DNA of 39,925 nt from the NCBI GenBank assembly GCA_910586025.1, contig CAJUIO010000027.1, forward strand, positions 1 to 39,925, written 5' to 3'. The stretch's first letter is position 1; each line of letters starts with the position of its first letter. This document shows positions 23,242-31,523 of this stretch, one piece after another. Position numbers and translations under genes: made by a program. Origin of the DNA: an uncultured Lachnospiraceae bacterium (GTDB lineage: Bacteria > Bacillota > Clostridia > Lachnospirales > Lachnospiraceae). Below the pieces are notes generated by a model. It saw only the letters and a program-made list of their open reading frames with translations. It had not been told where the DNA came from and did not search any database.

Positions 23242-24106
23242 GAGCCAGCTTGTGAAGCATATATTTTTTCAGGGACAGCTCCGCATCCCGGATCATGCTG
23301 TAGGTCTGGGCCATACAGGACATTCCCCCGAAGGGAAGAAGGCTCAGACTCACATAAGGCGCACTGTCCTTAAGGAGCTTAATTCCTCCCGTGATCTCAA
23401 GCAGACCGCTGATTACTCCGCCGGCCAGCCTGTTTCGGATAAAAAGAGCGGGCAGGATGTTCAGCAGATTGAAAAAGATCATATAGCCGCCCAGCTTTGT
23501 GATGCCGTGGAGGGAGGCCATCACTGATTCGTCCAGCGATTGAAGGAAGGAGGCGGATGGAGCAGCCGCACCTGCCGGCTTCCGGTACGGAGTAAGGTCC
23601 CGGAAAACGGTATGGCGCAGCATAATCCCGTACAGCAGCGGAAGCCCGTACATCCCCGCAAGGAGGGGAAGAAGTCCGGAAGCTCTGATCATGGGGATCA
23701 CAAAGCTGATAAAATAGACGGGACCTATATTGTTACAGAAGGCAAGCAGAAATTCCGCCTCCCTTCTGGTGATTTTATTTCGCAGACAAAGCTGGGCGCT
23801 CACATTTGCCCCCATGGGAAACCCACAGAGAAATCCCACGAGAATGGCATACAGACACTCGTCGTTTACTCGGAAAACAGGAAAGAGAAACGGCTTCAGG
23901 AGTCTTATGAAGGAGCCTGTCAGGTTCATCCGGATCATGATACCGGATAGCACCATGAAGGGAAAGAGTGTGGGAATCATGTTCCGGAACCAGAGATTCA
24001 GCCCGTTCAAGGCGAAATACAGGCTTTTTTCCGGAAAGAGCAGAATGACGGCGGTAAGCCCGAACACGGATAAGGAGCAAAGAAACCGGGTGGTATTTTT
24101 CTTCAA
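23189..24106 (-). CDS. ylbJ: Sporulation integral membrane protein YlbJ
   Basis: 305 residues with about eight membrane helices and the nucleoside-recognition (Gate) type motif. Blocks such as NMIPTLFPFMVLSGIMIRM, GFLCGFPMGANVSAQL, CNNIGPVYFISFV and LPFGGMSCMAQTYSMI are typical of YlbJ. In B. subtilis ylbJ is sigma-E controlled and needed for spore cortex formation, and it lies beside ylbH-ylbI (rsmD-coaD), as here. The start is TTG at 24106 with a weak AAGAG nine bases upstream. It converges on the amidase gene with a 53-base overlap and is divergent from the RsuA gene, sharing its -10 region. Confidence 0.88.
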   Translation of the reverse strand: MKKNTTRFLCSLSVFGLTAVILLFPEKSLYFALNGLNLWFRNMIPTLFPFMVLSGIMIRMNLTGSFIRLLKPFLFPVFRVNDECLYAILVGFLCGFPMGANVSAQLCLRNKITRREAEFLLAFCNNIGPVYFISFVIPMIRASGLLPLLAGMYGLPLLYGIMLRHTVFRDLTPYRKPAGAAAPSASFLQSLDESVMASLHGITKLGGYMIFFNLLNILPALFIRNRLAGGVISGLLEITGGIKLLKDSAPYVSLSLLPFGGMSCMAQTYSMIRDAELSLKKYMLHKLALTAVSAAYYFLLASGSF

Positions 24107-24134
24107 AGGGGGTAGCTCTTTTCTTATTTTGTGT

Positions 24135-24144
24135 TATTATAATA
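24135..24144. promoter_or_regulatory. Palindromic -10 element shared by divergent ylbJ and rsuA-type genes
   Basis: TATTATAATA at 24135-24144 is its own reverse complement and offers TATAAT on both strands (24138-24143 plus, 24141-24136 minus). No good -35 is seen at 16-18 bases on either side. On the plus strand only four bases separate it from the ATG at 24148. Confidence 0.5.
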
Positions 24145-24147
24145 GTT

Positions 24148-24888
24148 ATGAGAATTGACAGGTTATTATGCGAATTGAATCTTGGAAGCCGCAGCGAGGT
24201 AAAGGCCCTCATAAAGAGCGGCAGGATCCTGGTAAACAAAGAAAGAGTCCTGAGGCCGGATCTGAAGGTGGATGAGGAGAGTGTCGTGATTTCTTATCAG
24301 GGAAGGGAATACCGCTACAGGCCCTTCGTCTATTATATGATGAACAAGCCCGCAGGCGTTCTTTGCGCCACCAGGGATTCCTCCTGCCGGACCGTGCTCT
24401 CGCTTTTTATGGAGCAGTGCGGCCCTGCGAACGGAGGAGAGCTTTCCGGAATTCCGGTTCAGGATATTTTTCCGGTGGGAAGGCTTGACAAGGATACCGT
24501 GGGGCTTCTGCTTCTTACCAACGACGGAGAGCTGGCCCACAGGCTCCTCTCCCCCAGATTCCATGTACCCAAGACCTATTATGTGGAGACGGATTTTCCC
24601 CTTCCTGCCGAAAAGGCCGCCGCCCTGGAAGCGGGGGTTGACATCGGAGATAAAGAGCCGACCAGAAAGGCTGTTGTTACCCCTCTTGCGGATCTTAGCT
24701 GTACCATCACGATTACAGAGGGACGGTTCCATCAGGTTAAGAGAATGTTTCAGACACAGGGCCTTACGGTCACTTATCTGAAACGGCTTTCCATGGGAGG
24801 CCTGGCCCTGGATCCCGGGCTTTCCGAGGGACAGATTCGTGAATTGACAAAGGAAGAGGTTGACTTGCTATGGCAAAAGACATGTTAG
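24148..24888 (+). CDS. RsuA-family pseudouridine synthase
   Basis: 246 residues. RsuA/RluB/E/F-type enzymes make pseudouridine in ribosomal RNA. The N-terminal S4 RNA-binding domain is MRIDRLLCELNLGSRSEVKALIKSGRILVN. The catalytic block GRLDKDTVGLLLLTNDGELAHRL contains the essential Asp after RL. Later come KTYYVE and EGRFHQVKRMF. Which uridine is modified cannot be told; similarity to RsuA suggests the 16S rRNA. The start at 24148 matches the family N-terminus, but there is no Shine-Dalgarno and the -10 is four bases upstream, so the mRNA may be leaderless. The HAD gene overlaps its end by 19 bases. Confidence 0.93.
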   Translation: MRIDRLLCELNLGSRSEVKALIKSGRILVNKERVLRPDLKVDEESVVISYQGREYRYRPFVYYMMNKPAGVLCATRDSSCRTVLSLFMEQCGPANGGELSGIPVQDIFPVGRLDKDTVGLLLLTNDGELAHRLLSPRFHVPKTYYVETDFPLPAEKAAALEAGVDIGDKEPTRKAVVTPLADLSCTITITEGRFHQVKRMFQTQGLTVTYLKRLSMGGLALDPGLSEGQIRELTKEEVDLLWQKTC

Positions 24889-25532
24889 ACGGTATCGAAG
24901 CGGTTTTATTTGATCTTGACGGCACGCTGGTGGACTCTCTTTGGGTCTGGCATGAGATTGACATTGAATATCTTGGAAGATTCGGTCTTACGCTTCCTGC
25001 CGGACTTCAGGAGGATATTGGAGGCATGAGCTTTACGGAAACCGCTCTCTATGTGAAGGAGAGGTTCCAGATACCGGATTGTGTGGAAAAGATAAAAGAG
25101 GACTGGAATCAGATGGCCTGGGAGAAGTACACCCATCAGGTTCCCCTGAAAAAGGGCGTTTCCGACTTTCTTGCGCTGTGCAGGGAAAGAGGGATCCGCC
25201 TGGGAATCGCTACCAGCAATTCCCGGGAGCTTGTGGAAAATATTCTGAAAACCCACGGCCTTGAGGGATATTTTGACTGTATTGTGACAGGCTGTGAGGT
25301 GAATAAGGGAAAGCCCTCGCCGGATGTCTATCTGGAAGCGGCAAGACGGTGCGGAGTAAGTCCGCATGCCTGTCTTGTCTTCGAGGATATTGTCCCCGGA
25401 ATTCTCGCAGGAAAAGCGGCAGGAATGAGAGTCTGTGCCGTTGAGGATACGTATTCCGTGGAACAGAGGGAAGAAAAGCAGAGGCTTTCGGATTATTATA
25501 TCAGTGATTACTGTGATTGGAGGTTAACTTGA
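24870..25532 (+). CDS. HAD family hydrolase (beta-phosphoglucomutase/phosphatase-like)
   Basis: 220 residues. The HAD nucleophile motif is FDLDGTLVDS near residue 15, motif II is IATSNS, and motifs III/IV are KGKPSPDVYLEAARRCG and VFEDIVPGI. An alpha-helical cap between motif I and II fits the C1 cap subfamily of beta-phosphoglucomutase, phosphoglycolate phosphatase and similar enzymes. The substrate is unknown. GGAAGAGG lies ten bases before the ATG, inside the preceding gene. The stop overlaps the YgiQ start (TTGA), so this is a coupled operon. Confidence 0.9.
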   Translation: MAKDMLDGIEAVLFDLDGTLVDSLWVWHEIDIEYLGRFGLTLPAGLQEDIGGMSFTETALYVKERFQIPDCVEKIKEDWNQMAWEKYTHQVPLKKGVSDFLALCRERGIRLGIATSNSRELVENILKTHGLEGYFDCIVTGCEVNKGKPSPDVYLEAARRCGVSPHACLVFEDIVPGILAGKAAGMRVCAVEDTYSVEQREEKQRLSDYYISDYCDWRLT

Positions 25533-27469
25533 CAGAAGATTTTTTGCCAATTACACGCCAGGAAATGGAGAAACGGGGAATCCGGCAGATGGATTTCGTC
25601 TATGTCATCGGGGATGCCTATGTGGATCATCCCTCCTTCGGGCCTGCCATCATCAGCCGCGTTCTGGATGCCAGAGGATATCATGTCGGCATAATATCCC
25701 AGCCGGATTGGAAGGATCCCGAGAGCATTAATGTCTTCGGAAAACCCAGGCTTGGCTTTCTGATCTGCGGCGGAAACATGGATTCCATGGTAAACCATTA
25801 CTATGTTTCCAGAAAAAGGCGGGCCTCGGATGCGTATACCCCCGGCGGAGTCATGGGGAAGCGCCCTGATTACGCCACAGTGGTCTATGGAAATCTTATC
25901 CGCCGGATGTACCGGGATGTTCCCGTGATTATCGGCGGAATCGAGGCCAGCCTGCGCAGACTGGCCCATTACGACTATTGGACCGATTCCTTCAAGCGTT
26001 CCATCCTTTTGGACAGCAGGGCTGATCTGATCTCCTACGGTATGGGAGAGCTGTCCATTGTGGAAATTGCGGAAGCTCTCTCAAGCGGACTTGCCGTAAA
26101 GGATATCACCTACATCCCGGGTACCGTATACAAAACCCGGGATATTTCGGGAATTTCCGGGCACAGGCAGGAGGAATATAATGCTGTCGTGCTCCCTTCC
26201 TATGACAGGATGAAGCAGGATTCCTCCCTCTATGCCGGCAGCTTTCAGATTCAGTATGAAAATACGGATTCCTGCACCGGGAGGATTCTTGCGGAGCCTT
26301 ATCCGGGCGGTGTCTACGTGGTTCAGAATCCCCCCTCAAGGCCTCTTTCCATGCAGGAGATGGATGATGTCTATGATCTTCCCTATCAGAGAACCTATCA
26401 TCCATCCTACCGTGAGGCAGGCGGCGTACCCGCCATAGAGGAGGTCAGATTTTCCCTGATCAGCAGCCGGGGCTGCTTTGGAGGCTGCAGCTTCTGTGCC
26501 CTGACCTTTCACCAGGGACGGACCGTCCAGGTAAGGAGCCATGAATCCATTCTCAGGGAAGCGGGGAAGATCATTCAGGATCCTGACTTCAAAGGATATA
26601 TTCACGACGTGGGAGGGCCCACGGCCAATTTCCGACATCCCTCCTGCGATAAGCAGCTTTCCATGGGAGTGTGCAAAAACAGGCAGTGCCTTTTTCCCTC
26701 TCCCTGCAAAAATATGAATGCGGATCACAGCGATTATCTGAATCTGCTCCGGGCGCTTCGGGCGCTTCCCGGCGTGAAAAAGGTTTTCATCCGTTCCGGC
26801 ATTCGTTTTGACTATCTGCTTGCGGATCAGAGCGGAGAGTTTTTCCGGGAGCTGGTGGAGCACCACGTGAGCGGGCAGCTGAAGGTGGCTCCGGAACATA
26901 TTTCCGATGCCGTCCTAAAGCGGATGGGGAAACCGGAAAACAAGGTTTATCAGCGCTTTGTCAGAAAATACGAGCAGATTAACGCCTCACTTTCCAAAAA
27001 GCAGTTTCTGGTTCCCTATCTCATGTCCTCCCATCCGGGCTCTACCCTGAAGGAGGCCATTGAGCTTGCCGTTTACCTGAAGGGCCTGGGATATATGCCC
27101 GAGCAGGTGCAGGATTTTTATCCCACGCCTTCCACCTTATCCACGGTTATGTACGCCACGGGGATCGATCCCAGATGCGGCGAGAAGGTGTATGTGTGCA
27201 GAAACCCTCACGAAAAGGCCATGCAGCGGGCACTGATTCAATACCGGAACCCGAAGAATTATGATCTGGTTCTGGAAGCCCTTCAAAAGGGACAAAGAGA
27301 GGATCTGATCGGCTATGGCAGAGAATGTCTGATCCGTCCCCGGACAGCCCATGGCAAAGACGGGGATCAAAAGAAAAAGGAGGCGGTTTCCCGCAGCGCC
27401 GCCGCAAAGGGCGCAGACAGGAAGCCTCAAAAGAAACGGACGATCAGAAATATTCACAAAAAGAAATGA
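25529..27469 (+). CDS. YgiQ family radical SAM protein
   Basis: 646 residues from TTG 25529, chosen because GGAGG (25519-25523) is at the right distance; a TTG 12 bases earlier lacks a site. The N-terminal domain has FVYVIGDAYVDHPSFGPAIISRVLDARGYHVGII, and IGGIEASLRRLAHYDYW is typical of YgiQ. The radical SAM cluster is Cys316-Cys320-Cys323 in GCFGGCSFC. Extra cysteines follow (CDKQLSMGVCKNRQCLFPSPCKN), perhaps another cluster. The C-terminus is a Lys/Arg-rich tail (about residues 605-646) that might contact nucleic acid. The reaction is not known to me. It is coupled to the HAD gene. Confidence 0.92.
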   Translation: MTEDFLPITRQEMEKRGIRQMDFVYVIGDAYVDHPSFGPAIISRVLDARGYHVGIISQPDWKDPESINVFGKPRLGFLICGGNMDSMVNHYYVSRKRRASDAYTPGGVMGKRPDYATVVYGNLIRRMYRDVPVIIGGIEASLRRLAHYDYWTDSFKRSILLDSRADLISYGMGELSIVEIAEALSSGLAVKDITYIPGTVYKTRDISGISGHRQEEYNAVVLPSYDRMKQDSSLYAGSFQIQYENTDSCTGRILAEPYPGGVYVVQNPPSRPLSMQEMDDVYDLPYQRTYHPSYREAGGVPAIEEVRFSLISSRGCFGGCSFCALTFHQGRTVQVRSHESILREAGKIIQDPDFKGYIHDVGGPTANFRHPSCDKQLSMGVCKNRQCLFPSPCKNMNADHSDYLNLLRALRALPGVKKVFIRSGIRFDYLLADQSGEFFRELVEHHVSGQLKVAPEHISDAVLKRMGKPENKVYQRFVRKYEQINASLSKKQFLVPYLMSSHPGSTLKEAIELAVYLKGLGYMPEQVQDFYPTPSTLSTVMYATGIDPRCGEKVYVCRNPHEKAMQRALIQYRNPKNYDLVLEALQKGQREDLIGYGRECLIRPRTAHGKDGDQKKKEAVSRSAAAKGADRKPQKKRTIRNIHKKK

Positions 27470-27481
27470 CGGAGGAGTTTT

Positions 27482-28054
27482 ATGATAGAAAAAGCAGTCA
27501 AAGGGCAGTTCGGATATCTGGCCGCAAAGAGGAAGCTGGTTCTTATTCGAACCATCATTTTCTTTGCCGTTCCCCTCTCTCTTCTCGCCGCAGGGATCAT
27601 CAGCACCGGGAGCCGCAGAAACCTTCTCACCATCGTTGCGGTTCTGGGCTGTCTTCCGGCATGTAAAAGTCTGGTAAGCCTTATCCTGTACGTAAGAGCC
27701 AGGGGATGCGGGGATGAGGCGCACGGAATTCTCAAGGCATCCGGGGGAAGCCTGGAGGGGATGTATGATATGTATTTCACCTCCTACAGGCAGAATTTCG
27801 CCATCAGCCATATGGTGAGTGCGGGAAAAAACCTCTGCGGGTTTACGGAGGATCCGAAATGCGGTGCAAAAGCCTGTGAGGAGCATCTTACCGCTATGCT
27901 GAGGCAGGGCGGCTGTAAGGAGATCACGCTCAAAATTTTTACGGATCTTGACAAATACTGTGAGCGCCTCAGGCAGCTGAACCGCCTGTGTGAGGAAAGC
28001 GGCGCAGGGCCGGATGACGGGGTGATTGCTGTTTTGTATGATATTTCACTGTAA
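27482..28054 (+). CDS. Hypothetical membrane protein
   Basis: 190 residues, no named family recognised. Two adjacent membrane helices (about 22-42, LIRTIIFFAVPLSLLAAGII, and 48-70, LLTIVAVLGCLPACKSLVSLILY) are followed by a cytoplasmic domain of about 120 residues with several cysteines (LCGFTEDPKCGAKACEEH) and LRQGGCKEITLKIFTDLDKYCERLRQLN. It has a good ribosome site (GGAGGAG) and is 12 bases after YgiQ and 11 before the RluA gene, so it belongs to the same operon. The ending VIAVLYDISL looks like a folded beta strand. Function unknown. Confidence 0.75.
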   Translation: MIEKAVKGQFGYLAAKRKLVLIRTIIFFAVPLSLLAAGIISTGSRRNLLTIVAVLGCLPACKSLVSLILYVRARGCGDEAHGILKASGGSLEGMYDMYFTSYRQNFAISHMVSAGKNLCGFTEDPKCGAKACEEHLTAMLRQGGCKEITLKIFTDLDKYCERLRQLNRLCEESGAGPDDGVIAVLYDISL

Positions 28055-28065
28055 AAGGAGCTTCC

Positions 28066-29055
28066 ATGTATCAGTTTGAAATCACGGATAACGAAGCGGG
28101 GCAGAGGCTGGATAAATATCTGAGAAAGCTTCTTCCCAAGGCTCCGTCTTCCTTCTTTTATAAAATGCTTCGAAAAAAAAACATCGTCCTGAATAACGCA
28201 AGGGCCCAGGGCCCGGAAAAGCTGGCTGCGGGAGATCAGGTCAGGCTTTTCCTCTCGGCGGAGACCTTTTCGGGTTTTTCCCAGGAAAGCCGCGGGGAAG
28301 AATACCGCAGGGCCTATGAATCGCTTTCCCCCATTGAGGTGGTCTATGAAAACGAGCATCTGCTGCTTGCGGACAAGCCGGCGGGGGTTCTCTCCCAGAA
28401 GGCAAAGGATTCGGATCTGTCCCTGAATGAATGGCTGATCGGCCTTCTTCTTGCCCGGGGTGATGCCACAAAGGAAAGTCTTGCGACCTTCCGTCCCTCC
28501 GTCTGCAACCGTCTGGACCGGAACACCAGCGGGCTTGTGATCTGCTCAAAGTCCCTTGTGGGCAGCCAGCGGCTGAACGAGCTGATCAGAATGCGCAAAA
28601 TCCGCAAATTTTACCGCCTGTTCGTATCAGGAGACGTGACACAAACCCGGCTGCTGACAGGCTATCTGGTAAAGGATGCAAAGACCAACAGGGTGAAAAT
28701 CACTTCAAAAAAAACGGAGGGAAGCTCTTATGTTGAGACACGATATTATCCGGTTGAGAGATTTTCTGATATAACCTATCTGGAAGCGGAGCTGATCACG
28801 GGAAAGACCCATCAGATCCGGGCTCACATGGCACTTGACGGACATCCTCTTTTGGGGGATGTGAAATACGGGGATGCCGCCCTCCATGACAGATACCGGA
28901 AAACATATCATCTGGATTCCCAGCTCCTCCATGCCTTCCGCCTGGAATTTCCCCCTGACGAGATTCTGTTTCCGGGCAGGAAAAGGCCGTCTGTCTTTAC
29001 GGCAGAAGAACCAGCCGTCTTCACACAGATTCTGGCGGACCAAAGGGAGGGATAG
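28066..29055 (+). CDS. RluA-family pseudouridine synthase
   Basis: 329 residues. Members make pseudouridine in 23S rRNA or tRNA. The N-terminal S4-like domain (residues 1-65: AGQRLDKYLRKLLPKAPSSFFYKMLRKKNIVLN) is joined to a catalytic domain starting with IEVVYENEHLLLADKPAGVL. The catalytic Asp lies in NRLDRNTSGLVI, and the late motif is LITGKTHQIRAHMALDGHPLLGD. The S4 domain points to the RluC/RluD branch rather than RluA itself; the exact target is undetermined. AAAGGAG precedes the ATG. Confidence 0.93.
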   Translation: MYQFEITDNEAGQRLDKYLRKLLPKAPSSFFYKMLRKKNIVLNNARAQGPEKLAAGDQVRLFLSAETFSGFSQESRGEEYRRAYESLSPIEVVYENEHLLLADKPAGVLSQKAKDSDLSLNEWLIGLLLARGDATKESLATFRPSVCNRLDRNTSGLVICSKSLVGSQRLNELIRMRKIRKFYRLFVSGDVTQTRLLTGYLVKDAKTNRVKITSKKTEGSSYVETRYYPVERFSDITYLEAELITGKTHQIRAHMALDGHPLLGDVKYGDAALHDRYRKTYHLDSQLLHAFRLEFPPDEILFPGRKRPSVFTAEEPAVFTQILADQREG

Positions 29056-29063
29056 GCAGTATT

Positions 29064-29600
29064 ATGGCAACCTGGAACTCGAGGGGGCTTCGAGGCTCCA
29101 CCTTGGAGGATCTGATCAACCGGACGAATGAAAAATATCTGGAAAACGGACTGGCCCTGATCCAGAAGATCCCAACCCCCATTACCCCCATCAATATCGA
29201 CAAAACCAGCCGCCACATCACGCTGGCTTATTTTGAGAAGAAGAGTACCGTGGACTATATCGGAGTCGTTCAGGGCATTCCCGTGTGCTTTGATGCCAAG
29301 GAGTGCGCCGTGGATACCTTTTCCCTTCAGAATATTCATGAACATCAGGTCATGTTCATGGAGCAGTTTGAGAGGCAGAAGGGAATCGCCTTTTTTCTGA
29401 TTTATTACACCCATGAGGATCTTTTTTATTACCTTCCCTATGAGATGCTCCGCTTTTTCTGGGACAGGTCGAGAGCGGGCGGGAGAAAGAGCTTTCGGAG
29501 GGACGAGCTGAACCCGGACTACTATCTGCCCAGGAAAGACGGTATTTTTGTTCCCTATCTTGATATTTTAAGTAAGGATCTGGAAGACAGAGATTTTTGA
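29064..29600 (+). CDS. recU: Holliday junction resolvase RecU
   Basis: 178 residues. RecU cuts Holliday junctions in Firmicutes, taking the place of RuvC, and works with RuvAB, whose genes are also in this window. Recognised by RGSTLEDLINRTNEKYLENGLALIQKIPTPI, the nuclease block KKSTVDYIGVVQGIPVCFDAKE and IHEHQVMFMEQFERQKGIAFFLI. The catalytic Asp and Lys are kept; the Glu of the usual FEAKE motif is Asp here (FDAKE), still compatible with metal binding. The N-terminal extension of about 20-30 residues seen in Bacillus and Streptococcus RecU is absent. AGGGAGG stands 13 bases upstream, rather far. Confidence 0.92.
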   Translation: MATWNSRGLRGSTLEDLINRTNEKYLENGLALIQKIPTPITPINIDKTSRHITLAYFEKKSTVDYIGVVQGIPVCFDAKECAVDTFSLQNIHEHQVMFMEQFERQKGIAFFLIYYTHEDLFYYLPYEMLRFFWDRSRAGGRKSFRRDELNPDYYLPRKDGIFVPYLDILSKDLEDRDF

Positions 29601-29608
29601 GAAATCCT

Positions 29609-29637
29609 TTGACATTTCATTTTGTTTCCGCTATACT
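29609..29637 (+). promoter_or_regulatory. Strong promoter of the histidine operon
   Basis: Consensus TTGACA (29609-29614) and TATACT (29632-29637) are exactly 17 bases apart. The leader of about 70 bases to hisZ shows no His-rich peptide and no room for a T-box. Confidence 0.85.
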
Positions 29638-29712
29638 GTCAATAGTTTTTGCGTTGTTATAGTAGCGAGTTATCACTGTGAAGTGTTAAATTAAAACAAG
29701 GAGAATTACATA

Positions 29713-30858
29713 ATGTATAAGAAGCTTGTCCATACGCCGGAGGGCGTGCGGGATATTTACGGTGAGGAATATGCCAGGAAGCTCTCAATCCAGGAGCTGA
29801 TCCGTCACCGGCTGAGCCTGTATGGCTACGAGGATATTCAGACTCCCATCTTTGAATATTTTGATGTTTTTTCCAGTAAGATCGGAACCACTCCCTCCCG
29901 GGAGCTCTACAAATTCTTTGACAAGGAGGGAAACACCCTGGTTCTCCGTCCCGATTTTACCCCCTCCATGGCAAGGTGCGCCGCCAAATATTTCATTGAC
30001 CGGGATGCCCCCATACGACTGTGTTATCAGGGCAACACCTTTACCAACACGGAGGCTCTCCAGGGAAAGCTCAAGGAGGTCACTCAGATGGGGGCCGAGC
30101 TCATGGGGGACGGAAGCGTGGAGGCTGACGGCGAGATGATCGCCCTGGTGATCGAAGCGCTGCTGGCCGCAGGCCTTTCGGAGTTTCAGCTCAGTATCGG
30201 CGAGGTGGAATATTTCAAAGGCCTCTGCAGGCAGGCGGGTCTTGATGACGAGACAGAGCTGGCGCTTCGGGATTTTATTTCAGGAAAAAATATTTTCGGA
30301 GCGGAAAATCTTCTCATGGAGCGGGGAATCGACCGGGAATCCTGCGAGATGCTTCTCGAGATCACAGACTATTTCGGTTCTGTGGAATCTCTTGCCCGGG
30401 CAAAAAACGTTCATAATTCCCGCTCTCTTGTGGCCATCCGGCGTTTGGAGGCTCTCTATGAGGTGCTCTGCGCATATGGCGTGGAAAAGTATGTTTCCTT
30501 TGACCTGGGAATGCTGAGCAAATATAATTATTATACCGGTGTCATTTTCAAGGTATTCACCTACGGGGTGGGGGATGCCGTTGTGAAGGGCGGAAGGTAT
30601 GACAACCTCCTGGGGTATTTCGGGAAACCGGCCCCCGCCATTGGCTTTGCGGTCGTCATCGACGATCTGATGAACGCCCTTAACCGCCAGAAGCATACAT
30701 TTGCTCCCTCCGCCCAGAAGACGGCGCTGTTCTATGACGAGGAAACCTATCTTGATAAGCTGGAGGAGGCCAGAGCGCTCAGGAGCCGGGGAATTCCGGC
30801 CCAGCTCATTCCCCTTAAGGGCGGGAAACACAATCCGGGAAAAGAGGTGGAAAAATGA
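29713..30858 (+). CDS. hisZ: ATP phosphoribosyltransferase regulatory subunit HisZ
   Basis: 381 residues. HisZ is a histidyl-tRNA synthetase-like protein without tRNA ligase function that is required with short HisG for the first step of histidine synthesis and its feedback control. The synthetase-like motifs are TPEGVRDIYGEEYARK, IQTPIFEYFDVFSSKIG, LVLRPDFTPSMAR (motif 2 region) and VKGGRYDNLLGYFG. The C-terminal anticodon-binding domain of HisRS is missing, as expected. AAGGAG lies nine bases before the ATG. It is the first gene of the operon and overlaps hisG by ATGA. Confidence 0.95.
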   Translation: MYKKLVHTPEGVRDIYGEEYARKLSIQELIRHRLSLYGYEDIQTPIFEYFDVFSSKIGTTPSRELYKFFDKEGNTLVLRPDFTPSMARCAAKYFIDRDAPIRLCYQGNTFTNTEALQGKLKEVTQMGAELMGDGSVEADGEMIALVIEALLAAGLSEFQLSIGEVEYFKGLCRQAGLDDETELALRDFISGKNIFGAENLLMERGIDRESCEMLLEITDYFGSVESLARAKNVHNSRSLVAIRRLEALYEVLCAYGVEKYVSFDLGMLSKYNYYTGVIFKVFTYGVGDAVVKGGRYDNLLGYFGKPAPAIGFAVVIDDLMNALNRQKHTFAPSAQKTALFYDEETYLDKLEEARALRSRGIPAQLIPLKGGKHNPGKEVEK

Positions 30859-31499
30859 GGGAAGAACGATATCTGACCTTTGCCCTGGGAAAGGGAAGGC
30901 TTGCTTCCAAGACGCTTGAGCTTTTGGAGAGGATCGGAATTACCTGCGAGGAGATGAAGGACAAAAGCTCCCGAAAGCTGATTTTTGTCAATGAGGAGCT
31001 GCGGCTTAAGTTTTTCCTGGCAAAGGGACCTGACATTCCCACCTACGTGGAATACGGTGCCGCCGATATCGGCGTGGTGGGGAGCGATACTATTATGGAG
31101 GAAAACCGGCGCATCTACGAGGTTCTGGATCTTGGCTTTGGAAAATGCAGAATGTGCGTATGCGGCAGGGAAGACGCCGCAGAGCTTTTGCGGCATCATG
31201 AAATGATCCGTGTGGCCACGAAGTATCCCAATATAGCCAAGGATTATTTCTTTAATAAGAAACATCAGACCGTGGATATCATCAAGCTGAACGGCTCCAT
31301 AGAGCTTGGGCCTATCGTAGGGCTCTCTGACGTGATTGTGGATATCGTGGAGACAGGCTCCACACTGCGCGAAAACGGTCTTCAGGTTTTGGAGGAGGTC
31401 TGTCCCCTGTCTGCGAGAATGATTGTCAATCAGGTCAGCATGCAGATGGAAACGGAGAGAATCAGAAGCCTGATCGGGCAAATCAGGGAATTACTCTAA
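30855..31499 (+). CDS. hisG: ATP phosphoribosyltransferase catalytic subunit HisG (short form)
   Basis: 214 residues, the short form that lacks the C-terminal regulatory domain and depends on HisZ. It condenses ATP and PRPP to phosphoribosyl-ATP. Blocks: LTFALGKGRLASKTLELLERIGI, AKGPDIPTYVEYGAADIGVVGSDTI, ATKYPNIAKDYFF and the PRPP-binding segment VDIVETGSTLRENGL. It starts inside the hisZ stop (ATGA), with GAGGTGG upstream. Confidence 0.97.
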   Translation: MREERYLTFALGKGRLASKTLELLERIGITCEEMKDKSSRKLIFVNEELRLKFFLAKGPDIPTYVEYGAADIGVVGSDTIMEENRRIYEVLDLGFGKCRMCVCGREDAAELLRHHEMIRVATKYPNIAKDYFFNKKHQTVDIIKLNGSIELGPIVGLSDVIVDIVETGSTLRENGLQVLEEVCPLSARMIVNQVSMQMETERIRSLIGQIRELL

Positions 31500-31523
31500 A
31501 TTCCTGGGAAAGGACGGATAAGA

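Noticed and set aside
23540..23950. Plus-strand open frame within ylbJ
   Set aside because: YlbJ on the minus strand has clear family motifs and membrane helices; the plus frame is a shadow.
29638..29712. T-box or attenuator upstream of hisZ
   Set aside because: The leader is only about 70 bases, has no terminator/antiterminator pair and no His-codon run; only a weak imperfect hairpin near 29670-29690.
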